Assembly (NCBI RefSeq): GCF_003473485.1
Contig: NC_053047.1
Location: forward strand, 8,509,001 to 8,573,000
Length of the DNA: 64,000 nucleotides
Source of the DNA: Medicago truncatula
Lineage: Eukaryota; Streptophyta; Magnoliopsida; Fabales; Fabaceae
Direction: 5' to 3'
This document shows, one piece after another, positions 1 through 11,062 of this stretch (the first letter of the stretch is position 1; each line of letters begins with the position of its first letter). Under the pieces are notes generated by a model. The model saw only the letters and a program-made list of their open reading frames with translations, was not told where the DNA came from and made no database searches. The position numbers and the translations under genes were made by a program.

Positions 1-354
1 TCTGACTTCAGGTGCATGAATTCAAACATGTCATTGTACAAATTTTAGAGAACAAATTGGATCTTGAATTGTGTTAAAGAGTTCTACATCGGACAAAAGA
101 TAGCATGAATATGTGTTTATAAGTTTGTGTATATCATTTGGCGATTTTGCCATGTGATAATGGTTTTACTATAATTTTAATTGAGTAATGTCTTGTTCAA
201 GTTAGTTTTATTTATTTAGCTGATGCTGTTGAGTTTATTCTTCACGCTTAGTTTATCGTTAGTTTCTCTCTTCCGAAGATTGACCCTCTTATATCTAAAG
301 AAAAAAAAAACTTAAACAAATGTGAGAAATTACGTGGTGAATTTTTGTCAGAAA

Positions 355-1330
355 TTATATTTTGTTTTTTAAGAAGCTAAAGCATGAGCTACCGTATTTG
401 TTTGTCGCTTTTTGAACTCCATCCGAGAGTTTGTGAACTGCAAATGAAAAAGCATTGGTTGTTTTAGAATCCATCACAAATTCGACAATGTCCATCTGCA
501 TGTCACGTAACCACTCTATAATAACATTAAACAAACCTAAAGCTTCACCAACGGGAACAAAACATAAAGGAGAGACGCGCATGGTTTTGGCTAGAACAAA
601 AACTCTCATGGTTACGCATACATATATCAATGCATGTATGATTCATAAACTGCGAAAAGGAAGCATCAATATTGCACTTTAGACGACTAGGGGCCAACTT
701 TGCCAATGTACATCATGACTTGCAGTTGACAAGGAGCTTGATGACACATAAAGCCTTGTATGCAAATACGGAGTGGTTTAATGATTGCCACTCGCACCGT
801 GAATGATATTAGCACCCTACAAGTCTTCAATGCGGTGAAACGCTCTGGCAACTACGTTGGCACAAAGTTCATTCTCGTTCTTCCATAGTTTAAGGTTATT
901 TTCCTTCCATAAACTCCAACAAATGGCTGCCAAACATTGAACATGTTTCTGAGATAGATTTTGTAACAAATAAAAAATAGTATCTATGGCTGAGTTAGTG
1001 ACAAGAAAAACATAGTTTACCTCACTCTAAATGACTACCATTTGCGACACTCACATTGCAAAAGGGTACCCAAAAATAATATGAGCAAGATCTTCATAAA
1101 TAGAATTACAACTTCTTCACATTCGCAAAATAAGGTTCTTCACCATGGAAGAAACATTTAACCGCCACAAGTCTGAAGAGAACCCCAGACACTTCAAATT
1201 GGTCGTATAAACCAAATCCATAACACATAACATGTATGCACTAATAAAACCATTATTCCATGGTTTTTTGCCAATATGATTGTAACCGGGGGGGGGGGGG
1301 GGGTGAAAAAAAGTATGACTATTTGATGTC
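355..1330 (-). pseudogene. LINE ORF2 C-terminal remnant (RT zinc-binding plus RNase H-like)
   Basis: On the minus strand broken reading frames resemble the C-terminal end of plant non-LTR (LINE) ORF2 or LINE-derived RNase H-like proteins. The better preserved part, about 630 down to 380, contains a run like 'GEALGLFNVIIEWLRDM' followed by 'VEFVMDSKTTNAF', the central part of an RVT_3-type RNase H domain. Further upstream (about 1190-720) short pieces such as 'EDLAHIIFGYPFA' recall the RT zinc-binding module. Several stops and frameshifts separate the pieces, so it is not translatable as one protein. Assignment rests on motif recognition by eye; the LINE family is not determined. Confidence 0.6.
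1288..1303. repeat. Poly(G) run, 16 G
   Basis: An uninterrupted run of 16 G lies inside otherwise AT-rich sequence. It is G-quadruplex-prone and also a typical place for sequencing-length error. Confidence 0.9.
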
Positions 1331-1373
1331 GTGCACAAAGTACTAATGATAAGAGTTATTCAATGTAATCCAT

Positions 1374-1490
1374 TTGGGTTGGTCTGATGGTGTTGCCTTG
1401 AGATTTGGGAGTGTGCTCCTCCTCAAAGTCACATGTTCGATTCTATCTAGTGTGAATTTGGATGAGTTAATTTAACTTCTTAAAAAATAG
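1374..1490 (+). mobile_element. Possible tRNA-derived SINE fragment
   Basis: A box-A-like stretch (GGTTGGTCTGATGGTGT) is followed about 45 bases later by a box-B-like ATGTTCGATTC, the internal Pol III promoter arrangement of tRNA-derived SINEs. The 3' part ends in A-rich sequence. No clean target-site duplication was found, and no cloverleaf can be drawn, so it is not a tRNA gene. Confidence 0.4.
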
Positions 1491-2361
1491 AGTTTAACAA
1501 TGTGGAATTAACAATTCAATTTGAATAAAATATTCAACTATGAATTGTAGTAGAGCCTGGCCAGCCTAACAAACCATACATGACAAAAACATAAGCAAAT
1601 ATCTTTAGAATGCCAGTACACTAAGAAACTGTAATTTATTATGATAGACTACATATCTAAGGTTATTCATCCGAACTTCAAAGTATTCAGAAACACAAGT
1701 AGCTGTAGATACATCAATGACTCAAGATATACATATACAAAAGAGTAGTTCATCAAGGAGCGGAAGTCTACCCAAGAGTGACATTGCTGGATCTTTAATA
1801 TTCTAGAAACTTACACTCACTGACTTGTAAATCTGGAAAAAAAAATGTAAGATGAAGGGGTAAGTCATAAATACTTAGTGAGAAGATAAGAACCGCTACC
1901 AACTAGAAGGAAAACACACAAGGACACGGAATTTTTTTTCTTCTCAAATCTAATTCTAGTTTACAAAGCTAGTAACCGTAAAATTCAATTGTTCTGCAAT
2001 CTCTTTTTTTTCTTTCCAGAATCTGATCCCTTCCCTCCCCATTCATCTGCATCATCACCAATTCACCATCACTAATTATGCTCTAGTCAAAATCACTTCC
2101 TCACAAACAAAACACTATTTTGATTTCTTGTTTATTTCTTGATTTCCCATATGTTCAAATCCTTGACTTCCTTCTATTTTAATATAGATCATGTGGGATT
2201 CAAGACATTTAGGAACTGTTATTGACTTTGGCTCCCAAATGCATGCAATGACGGTTGAAGATCGGCCACAACTATGTGGAACAACATCCTTGGGGATGGG
2301 CGGATTCGGTAAAACAGTGAGCATTATCTGGAATGTCAAGAAGGCGATGCTGGTAACCAAC
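1491..2361. other. Intergenic sequence, left flank of copia element
   Basis: No coding sequence is supported here. It contains part of a short segment (about 2195-2320) with a diverged second copy at about 26893-27010, described separately. The last five bases, CCAAC, are the left target-site duplication of the copia element. Confidence 0.5.
2195..2320 (+). repeat. Duplicated segment copy 1 (possible coding exon fragment)
   Basis: About 125 bases match 26893-27010 with many substitutions. An open frame from ATG near 2239 reads through a glycine-rich stretch 'LGMGGFGKT', resembling a P-loop or kinase glycine loop. Several differences from copy 2 fall at third codon positions (for example ACG/ACA, GTT/GTC, TTG/TTA, GGG/GGC, GGC/GGT), which hints that it was coding. 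I do not recognise the protein, and the frame is short. Confidence 0.45.
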
Positions 2362-2957
2362 TGTTGGTGAACATTGTGTAAGGACCCACATGCACGTGGG
2401 ATAACCAGCCAAAGCAATTTGCTGAAGCAAATTGTCACACAAAGTCTCATGCATTTATTATAGGTTGCATTTTTCTTTCAAATAGTAAGCCTATGGTATA
2501 GCTCGGTGCAGAAGCATAGCTTGCTAAGTTTGAAAGCATGACATTCATACACAGGTTTCACACTTTTGTTAGATGACTTTGGTGTGAAAGGATTGCATAG
2601 CTTTGCAACTTTCACGGTTCACTACATCTATAAATAGAGGTGCATTTGAAGGAAGAAGCATCAGAAGCAAAAACACAACAACAACACAAGTGAGTGAATT
2701 ACATCAATAGAGAGTAAGAGAAAAACTCAGTGTGAGAATTTTAGAGAAAATTCTTGGGTGTAATTGGGTTGTGGGTAGTGAGAGTTTGTGAGTGTTTGTA
2801 AACACATATATTTCCCTTTTATTAAAGAGATCTGCAGCAGTCCGGAGAGTAGGCATTATTGGCCGAACTTCGTTAACAATTTTGTGTCTTATTATTCTGC
2901 ATTTATTTCACTTCCACTTAATCTGACTATGGGGAAATTGTGCCTAGTTTCCTAACA
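2362..2957 (+). repeat. 5' LTR of copia element
   Basis: It is 596 bp long with TG...CA ends and is nearly identical to 7077-7673. A TATA-like stretch (TATAAATAGAGG, about 2629-2640) sits in the middle and is the probable element promoter. It precedes an adenine- and CAA-rich leader. Confidence 0.95.
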
Positions 2958-2959
2958 AC

Positions 2960-2971
2960 TGGTATCAGAGC
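2960..2971 (+). other. Primer binding site, tRNA-iMet
   Basis: TGGTATCAGAGC lies two bases after the 5' LTR and is the standard plant copia primer site complementary to the 3' end of initiator methionine tRNA. Confidence 0.95.
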
Positions 2972-3150
2972 ACCTGGTTCGGTATCCTTGTTAATTTTTG
3001 GCAAAAGTACTATTCACGTGAATAGTAATTTTCGTGAATAGTGAAATATTGGTCAGCGTTACCAATTTGTTCACAGAGGTGTTCTAAAGCACATTAGTTC
3101 ACAAAAATTGTCAAAGAAGATCCAAAGGAAGTTAGATTCAAGTGGAAGTC

Positions 3151-6100
3151 ATGGCTGCAGACGAAGGAAAGGTGAAAATTGAAAAGTTCGATGGTGCGGA
3201 CTTTGGCTTTTGGAAGATGCAGATCGAAGATTATTTGTATCAGAAAAAGCTACATCAACCTCTCACAGAAAAGAAACCAGATTCGATGAAGGATGACAAG
3301 TGGAGCCTTCTCGATAGACAAGCACTTGGTGTTGTGCGATTGTTGTTATCTCGAATTGTTGCTTTTAACATAGCAAAAGAGAAAACCACTGCTGGTCTTA
3401 TGAAGGCTCTTTCTAGCATGTACGAAAAGCCTTCAGCATCAAATAAAGTTCATTTGATGAGGCGGTTGTTTACGCTTCGGATGGCAGAAGGCGCGTCAGT
3501 GGCGCAACATATCAATGAACTTAATATTGTCACAACCCAATTAAGTTCAGTTGGTATCGAATTTGACGATGAGGTACGAGCGTTGATACTTTTGTCTTCC
3601 CTACCAGATAGTTGGAGCGCTACTGTCACGGCTGTGAGTAGCTCATCGGGAAGCAAAAAGATGAAATTTGATGATGTTCGTGATCTAGTTCTCAGTGAAG
3701 AGATCCGACGGAGAGAGTTGGGTGAATCTTCATCCTCTTCAGTATTGCATACAGAGTCAAGAGGAAGAAATTCAACCAGAGGAAATGGACGTGGTAAATC
3801 AAAGGCCAGACGATCCAAATCCAGAAATCATCGTAGTTCTCACAACTCGAAATCTATCGAGTGTTGGAATTGTGGAAAGACGGGACACTTCAAAAATCAG
3901 TGTAGGCTCCCAACAAAGAATCAAGAGGAGAAAGATGAGGCAAATGTTGCTTCCACCTCAGGAGGAGGTGACGCGTTGATATGCTCTTTGGAGAGCAAGG
4001 AAGAGTCTTGGGTGTTAGACTCTGGAGCGTCTTTTCATGCTAGTTCTCAGAAAGAATTCTTCAAGAATTATGTCCCCGGTAACCTTGGTAAAGTTTACCT
4101 TGGAAATGAACAATCTTGTAAGGTTGTGGGCAAAGGTGAAGTTAAGATTAAGTTGAATGGGTCTGTATGGGAATTGAAAAATGTCAGACATATTCCCGAC
4201 CTCACAAAAAACTTAATCTCCGTAGGCCAGTTGGCTGACGAAGGCTACACAACAGTCTTCCACGGTGATGATTGGAAGATTTCAAAAGGTGCAATGACAA
4301 TAGCTCGTGGTAGAAAGAGTGGTACTCTTTACAAGACAGCTGGAGCATGCCATTTGATTGCAGTTGCAACAAATGAAAATCCTAATCTATGGCACAAGAG
4401 ACTAGGCCATATGAGTGAAAAGGGGATGAAGGTTATGCACTCAAAAGGAAAACTACCAAGTCTTCGTTCAATCGAAATTGACATATGTAAAGACTGTATA
4501 CTTGGAAAGCAGAAGAGAGTCAGCTTTCAGACAAGTGGAAGGACCCCAAAGAAAGAGAAACTCGAGCTTGTTCACTCTGATGTTTGGGGTCCAACAACTG
4601 TCCCATCCATTGGTGGGAAGCATTACTTCGTGACTTTTATCGATGATCACTCTAGAAAGGTATGGGTATACTTTATGAAGCATAAGTCTGAAGTATTTGA
4701 AGCTTTCAAGAGATGGAAAGCCATGGTGGAAAATGAGACAGATTTGAAGATAAAAAAGCTCAGAACCGACAATGGTGGTGAATATGAAGACACCAAATTC
4801 AAGAAGTTTTGCTACGAGCACGGGATCAGAATGGAAAGAACTGTGCCAGGTACTCCCCAACACAATGGTGTAGTTGAGCGTATGAATAGAACATTGACTG
4901 AGAGAGCCAGAAGCTTGCGTGTGCAGTCAGGCTTACCAAAGAACTTCTGGGCAAAAGCAGTCAACACATCAGCTTACTTAATCAACCGAGGTCCATCGGT
5001 GCCATTGGAGCATAAAATACCAGAAGAGGTATGGAGTGGAAAAGAGGTAAAACTCTCACATCTTAGAGTTTTCGGTTGTGTAGCATATGTGCATATTAGT
5101 GATCAAGGTAGAAATAAACTTGATCCCAAATCCAAGAAATGCACTTTCATCAGTTATGGTGAGGATGAGTTTGGCTACCGCCTCTGGGATGATGAAAACA
5201 AAAAGATGGTCCGCAGTAAAGATGTGATCTTCAATGAAAGAGTGATGTACAAAGACAGACATAACACAACCACCAACGACTCAGGATTGAGCGAGCCTGT
5301 TTATGTAGAGATGGACGATGTCCCAGGAAGTCCCACAGATAAGAGTCCCCAATCAGGGGAATTGGCAGAATCAAGCATCAGACAACCGTCTGACACACTA
5401 GTGCATCCTACTCCAGTTCCTGTATTAAGAAGGTCTTCTAGACCTCATGCTCCAAACAGGAGATACATAGACTACATGTTGTTAACTGATGGAGGAGAGC
5501 CTGAAGATTATGATGAAGCATGTCAGACCACGGATGCTGGTAAGTGGGAGCTTGCGATGAAAGAGGAAATGAAGTCTTTGATCTCCAATCAAACATGGGA
5601 GCTAGCTAAGTTACCCATAGGAAAGAAGGCACTTCACAACAAATGGGTGTATCGAGTAAAGGAGGACCATAATGGCTCAAAGAGATACAAAGCCCGACTA
5701 GTGGTCAAAGGATTCCAGCAAAAGGAAGGAATTGACTACACTGAGATTTTTGCTCCAGTGGTGAAGCTCAATACTATCAGGTCTGTCTTAAGTATTGTTG
5801 CCAGTGAAAATCTCTATCTTGAGCAGTTAGATGTGAAGACTGCATTTCTTCATGGAGACTTAGTGGAGGAAATATACATGCACCAACCCGAAGGATTCTT
5901 AGAAGAAGGGAAAGAGAATATGGTGTGCAGGCTAAAGAAGAGCTTGTATGGCCTAAAACAAGCTCCAAGACAATGGTATATGAAGTTTGAAAGCTTCATG
6001 CACAAGGAAGGTTTCCAGAAATGTAACGCCGACCATTGTTGCTTCTTCAAGAGATATAAGTCTAGTTATATCATTTTGCTACTTTATGTTGATGATATGT

Positions 6101-7008
6101 TAGTAGCAGGCTCAAACATTGATGAGATCAAAAACTTGAAGATTCAATTGTCAAAATAATTTGATATGAAGGATTTAGGTCCAGCAAAGAAAATCCTTGG
6201 TATGCAAATCACGAGAGATAAGCAAAAAGGTGTTTTGCAGTTATCTCAAGCGGAGTACATCAACCGTGTTTTGCAAAGATTCAACATGGGCGATGCCAAA
6301 CTGGTTAGCACACCTCAGACGGAGGAAGAAAAAGAACTCATGGCCAAGATTCCATATGCTTCAGCAATTGGAAGTTTGATGTATGCAATGGTTTGTACAA
6401 GGCCAGACATTGGCCATGCAGTGGGAGTTGTTAGCAGGTTTATGTCAAATCCAGGTAAAGCTCATTGGGAAGCGGTTAAATGGATTTTGAGGTATCTAAG
6501 AGGCACCACAGAGAAATGTTTGTACTTTGGCAAAGGAGAGATAAAAGTAGAAGGCTATGTAGATGCAGACTTTGCTGGTGAGGTTGATCACCGAAGAAGT
6601 ACAACTGGATATATATTTACTATTGGTACTGGAGCAGTTAGTTGGATGTCGCGAATACAAAAGATTGTTGCTTTATCCACTACAGAGGCTGAGTATGTGG
6701 CAGTAACAGAAGCCAGCAAAGAATTGATATGGCTTCAAGGATTGTTAACAGAGTTAGGATTCATGCAGGAGAAAAGTGCTTTGTACAGTGATAGTCAGAG
6801 TGCGATACATCTGGCAAAGAATTCAGCATTTCATTCGAGAACAAAGCACATAGGTCTTTGTTATCACTTCATTAGATCTCTACTTGAGGACGAGGTTCTA
6901 ACATTGATTAAAATTCAAGGAAGTAAGAATCCCGCAGATATGTTAACAAAGGTGGTGACTATTGACAAACTGAAGTTGTGCTCAACTTTAGTTGGTTTGC
7001 TAGAGTAA
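3151..7008 (+). pseudogene. Copia gag-pol polyprotein with one premature stop
   Basis: This is a single frame of 1286 codons from ATG 3151 (the nine upstream in-frame bases begin with GTG) to TAA 7008. It is broken only by TAA at 6157-6159 (codon 1003). Domain order: UBN2-type gag at about residues 10-190; zinc knuckle CWNCGKTGHFKNQC from residue 238; aspartic protease D290-S-G-A-S; integrase zinc region near 'LWHKRLGH' and 'CKDCILGK', with catalytic D477, D540 and E576 (D-35-E spacing); RT with YVDDM at Y979; and an RNase H part near the end. The stop is about 20 codons after YVDD, so RT is truncated and RNase H lost unless read through. Reading frame and spacing are otherwise intact, consistent with a recently inactivated copy. 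It would encode the proteins for particle assembly, reverse transcription and integration in the nucleus. Confidence 0.93.
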
Positions 7009-7064
7009 GAGGCCGGAGAAGGCTGCTGCATGATCAGGTGCGAAGACCGATTGAAATCAATCTT

Positions 7065-7076
7065 CAAGTGGGAGAT
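7065..7076 (+). other. Polypurine tract of copia element
   Basis: The purine-rich stretch CAAGTGGGAGAT directly precedes the 3' LTR at 7077, where plus-strand DNA synthesis is primed in LTR elements. Confidence 0.8.
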
Positions 7077-7673
7077 TGTTGGTGAACATTGTGTAAGGAC
7101 CCACATGCACGTGGGATAACCAGCCAAAGCAATTTGCTGAAGCAAATTGTCACACAAAGTCTCATGCATTTATTATAGGTTGCATTTTTCTTTCAAATAG
7201 TAAGCCTATGGTATAGCTCGGTGCAGAAGCATAGCTTGCTAAGTTTGAAAGCATGACATTCATACACAGGTTTCACACTTTTGTTAGATGACTTTGGTGT
7301 GAAAGGATTGCATAGCTTTGCAACTTTCACGGTTCACTACATCTATAAATAGAGGTGCATTTGAAGGAAGAAGCATCAGAAGCAAAAACACAACAACAAC
7401 ACAAGTGAGTGAATTACATCAATAGAGAGTAAGAGAAAAACTCAGTGTGAGAATTTTAGAGAAAATTCTTGGGTGTAATTGGGTTGTGGGTAGTGAAAGT
7501 TTGTGAGTGTTTGTAAACACATATATTTCCCTTTTTATTAAAGAGATCTGCAGCAGTCCGGAGAGTAGGCATTATTGGCCGAACTTCGTTAACAATTTTG
7601 TGTCTTATTATTCCGCATTTATTTCACTTCCACTTAATCTGACTATGGGGAAATTGTGCCTAGTTTCCTAACA
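7077..7673 (+). repeat. 3' LTR of copia element
   Basis: It is 597 bp and matches 2362-2957 except for about two substitutions and one extra T in the CCCTTTT run. It is followed directly by the CCAAC target-site duplication. Confidence 0.95.
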
Positions 7674-7808
7674 CCAACAAGTTAGCATACAAAGTCTATA
7701 TGAAGCACATTGATGTATGTGTAACAATATCAATAATCATAATGCTGGTAAAGCATCGAGGAGGTACATTTCTACACATTTTGTTCTTCTGTTTTCACTT
7801 GGTAAATG

Positions 7809-7965
7809 TCAGTTTTCACTTATTACATTAGACATATATGCTACACCAGGTCGTGATGATTGAGCATGAGCATGAGCACTTGCTTTATGCGCTTGAGAAC
7901 AACTTCTTGACTTCTGTTTCAACGACGCTATGATGTCATCAAAAGTAGGTCTCAACTTCGGATCT
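7809..7965 (-). pseudogene. Last exon of a Raf-like MAPKKK, isolated fragment
   Basis: On the minus strand the frame contains 'DPKLRPTFDDIIASLKQ', the hallmark C-terminal end (subdomain XI, with the conserved Arg) of plant Raf-like serine/threonine kinases. About 30 low-complexity residues rich in Ser, His and Ala follow before the stop at 7809-7811. A pyrimidine-rich tract ending in TATAG at 7970-7966 gives a good splice acceptor, so the exon would start at 7965. No upstream kinase exons were recognised further along the minus strand, where a DNA element and the 16-kb Ogre now lie (8051-24970). It is either an orphaned exon of a disrupted gene or the tail of a gene with an extremely long intron. 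Confidence 0.6.
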
Positions 7966-8232
7966 CTATAATGCAAAAAGTAGCATGTCGAGTCAAAATT
8001 GATGGAATGCATGTCACTTTCCTTCTTTTTGTAATGAAGCTAGCTACCAAGGCTGTCAAAATCGGAATTTTGCTTCTGGTTGAAAGGGAATAGCAAAATC
8101 GCAATTAAAATCGAAGGATTTTACTCAAGGACTTTTGTAAAATCATCAAAATCATAAATCACAAAATCGCAATCAAAATCAAGGATAATACCCAAACAAA
8201 AATAATACTAATATATGTTATAAATTGCATAT

Positions 8233-10319
8233 TGTCATACCCCAAATTTTGACCTAAGGTCCCACTGACACACGTCTCCGAACTCGGACCAGACTCGCAT
8301 TTCAGTGAAAAATTCGGCAGGGAGGTATTTTGAAATACCTCATAAAGTTCCGAATCGGGCCCTCTTCTCTCAGTCTTTAATTATTTATTTCCATCTTTTA
8401 ATTTAGAACTCTAATTTTAATTTTAGTCCAATTTAGATTAAATTTCTTTTATTCCCATTTTAAATTTTCCTTTTTATCCTTTTTAAAACCAAAAATATAG
8501 ACATTATCCTTTTATTATTTTTAATTTTTTCTTTTTAATTAAAATCCCAAAATTGTCCAAAATAAGTCCAACAAAATAGTCCAAATTCATCTCAATCCTT
8601 ATACACGTTCTGTTCCTTTTCCATCCCAATCCAAATCCAGTTCATGCCTCATCCGAAACAAATCCAGTAAAAAACAGACGCATTTCCTTTTTTCTCCTCC
8701 ACAAGCTACTGATTTGTTGCTCATCAGTAACAAATCCTAGCCTCAAACTCACTCTATAAATAGAGACCTGCACAACAAAGAAAAACACGAAGAAAAAACA
8801 AAGAACAACAGAAAAGCAGAGACCGGCACGGCAACACACACGCGCACACCCACAGAAGCGCGCAACCGCAACACGACAACACAACAAACACATCGCACAG
8901 AACCGGCACGGCTACACACAGCAGAACGCAGCACAACACACACGCACACGCGCCGAAAACAACACGACGGCACAGAAAAGGAAGCCATAGGCACGCACAC
9001 GACAGCACACACACATACACAAAATCAGAACCAGCCAGGAAGAAACCAAATCGAATCAAAACCAAAGGTATAAAAATTTCTTCCCTTTTTAGATCTAGGT
9101 TGAACCGTGCCTATTTTGAAAATTTCATACACAAAATTGGAACCAGAAGGAAGAATAGAGTAGGTGTAGAGAAAAAAATAAAAAAAAGGAGTTTTTAGCT
9201 CCGGCGCGGCGGCGCAGCCGCGATGGCTCGCCGGCCACCGCGCCGGAATCCCACCGGCCCCCCAAGCCTCCCGCCGGAGAAGAAGAGTAGGAAGAGAGAG
9301 AAGAGAGTGTTTTTGAGAGGAAATAGGGAAGAGAGAGAAAGAGATGTAAAAATGAAAGAAAAACCGGAACACTACATATATATAGGATCCTGAACCGGTT
9401 CGGTTCTCCTGAGCCGAACCAGGCTTGAACTGAACCGGTTTAAGCCCAATCCAGCCTTGTTCCCTTAGGCCCAGTTTCCTTTTTTCCTGCTTCCTGCAAT
9501 ACCCCTGTTTACTACTGCACCCCCACCATGTGTTTGGACCCTTTTTTATTCTTTTTCGTATTTATTTATTTTTTTAGCATTTTAATTTTATTGCAGACCT
9601 TAGAATGTAAATAGGTTTTTTATGTAATAGTCATAGATTTTATATTAGGGTAGCCGCGCTTTTTTTCTTTATGCTCCGTTAGTTTATATATTTATTCAAA
9701 AATCGCAAAAACATGCAAATAACCAAAAAATCACAAAAATATTTTTATAATAAACCTTGATCCTAAATCAAGTGATCGTCCTTTTTATTTTATTTTCTTA
9801 GTCAAATATCAATCAATTTAACTATACTTTGAGTCATCTTTCTTTTAATAAAAAACACAAACCAATCCTTATTTGCCACTTGGCTTTTTCAATTTAAAAC
9901 CTTTTTCAAAACTAATAAAAAACACACAACCAATCAAACGTCAATTTTTACCCCGAACTACGAGGTTTTGATCCCTTACGGGTACGTAGGCAGAGGACCA
10001 TGTCCTTCCAAATCAATAAAAAATGTAGATATTTAGGTATTTATTTTTTTTACTTTAATTCCTTCTTTTCAAAAAAAAGCAAGCAAGTTATAGCACATTA
10101 ATTAAATAAAAATCAAGAGGTTCCTGTAGAGTACTACGGACATAGAGGGTGCTAATACCTTCCCTTTATGTAACTAACCCCCGAACCCTAAATCTTTTCA
10201 AATAGGGGTAGTTTGAACTTTTTTCCCCTTTTCTTAATAAAATTAAATGTTCAGTCGTGAAATAATTAGTGAGTCAAAAGCTAATCAAATAGCCTTGATC
10301 TCCGAAAAATGACGCGACA
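8233..10319 (+). repeat. 5' LTR of Ogre element
   Basis: The 2087-bp LTR contains a TATA box TATAAATA at 8755-8762. A striking CA/CG-rich stretch (GCACGGCAACACACACGCG-like, 8820-9020) follows, then a locally GC-rich patch near 9200-9260. Long frames on the opposite strand here are by-products of the CA-rich composition. Confidence 0.95.
8755..8762 (+). promoter_or_regulatory. TATA box in Ogre 5' LTR
   Basis: TATAAATA in the context CTCTATAAATAGAG is the best Pol II core promoter in the LTR. The identical site recurs at 23030-23037 in the 3' LTR. Confidence 0.75.
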
Positions 10320-10323
10320 GAAA

Positions 10324-10341
10324 TGGCGACTTCACTGGGGA
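10324..10341 (+). other. Primer binding site of Ogre element
   Basis: TGGCGACTTCACTGGGGA starts four bases after the LTR. It begins with TGG, complementary to a tRNA CCA end. Ogre elements are known to prime from tRNA-Arg and this sequence is consistent with that; I could not check it against a tRNA set. Confidence 0.8.
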
Positions 10342-11062
10342 CCCCCCCCTAAGAGGGTTGAGCCTAACTTGGCTTTATTTAATTCTTTGTGCTATAACTT
10401 GCTTAAAACAAAAACAAAAATAAAGATGGAAATAATTGTATATATCTTTTACCTTCTCTCTTTCTTCCTTTCTTTTTAAATATGAGTGGTGAGATAAAGC
10501 CCTACACCCGGGCTTGAGAGAAACATAAGATAGGACGGTGGTATAACCAAAGTGCCTTTCCGAGAGTCAAGTCTCGTGTTTAGGTTCATGTGGTACAACC
10601 CCACTCAATGGAGGAATCTTGAAAGTAACTATGTTGGCATGAATAGTCGTGTTGGCATTATATTTTCAAGTGACCGTCGAAGTTGAGGACCTTTAGTTAC
10701 CCTTAACCCATCTTAGCCTTTTTAGGACGTAGTGCGGTGGCTAATCAAGAGTAATCTTGAATTAGTTGATACGCGATACTACACTCAAATGAAACTTTCC
10801 TACGGATATTATTGGATCAAGAGTAGTCTTGTAACTTGATAACATTCGGAAGTGGTTAATGACTTTGGGAACTTGGTAGAACCCGTAATACAGGTACAAA
10901 TGAAACCATAGTCCTTACCAAATGGGGGTTATTACCTTTAAACTCCAACATGATGAGCTTAACCTACGCATAATCATGCATACATGCATTCATTCATAAT
11001 TTTATCTTTTTTCATCAAAAAATATCGAAGGGCTTATACTTGTTTTTGTAAATATCATAGGC
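10342..11062 (+). other. Ogre untranslated leader
   Basis: About 720 bases between primer site and ORF1 have no open frame of note. It starts with a C-run (CCCCCCC) after the primer site and would hold packaging and translation-control signals, none of which I can identify. Confidence 0.6.

Larger units (their letters stand above)
2362..7673 (+). mobile_element. Ty1/copia LTR retrotransposon (Tork/Tnt1-like), complete
   Basis: A complete 5.3-kb element lies between 5-bp target-site duplications CCAAC (2357-2361 and 7674-7678). Two LTRs of 596 and 597 bp start TGTTGG and end AACA. An initiator-Met primer site follows the 5' LTR and a purine tract precedes the 3' LTR. One reading frame encodes gag, protease, integrase, RT and RNase H in copia order. 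By eye the LTRs differ by about two substitutions and one T-run length change, so insertion is recent (roughly 0.1-0.2 My if a rate near 1.3e-8 per site per year is assumed). The Tork/Tnt1-like call is from overall resemblance of gag and pol motifs. Confidence 0.95.

Noticed and set aside
8642-9372. Overlapping minus-strand frames rich in Cys, Val and Phe in the Ogre LTR (repeated at 22917-23648)
   Set aside because: They are produced by the CA/CG-rich composition of the LTR, overlap in all frames and show no domain; both LTR copies give the same frames.
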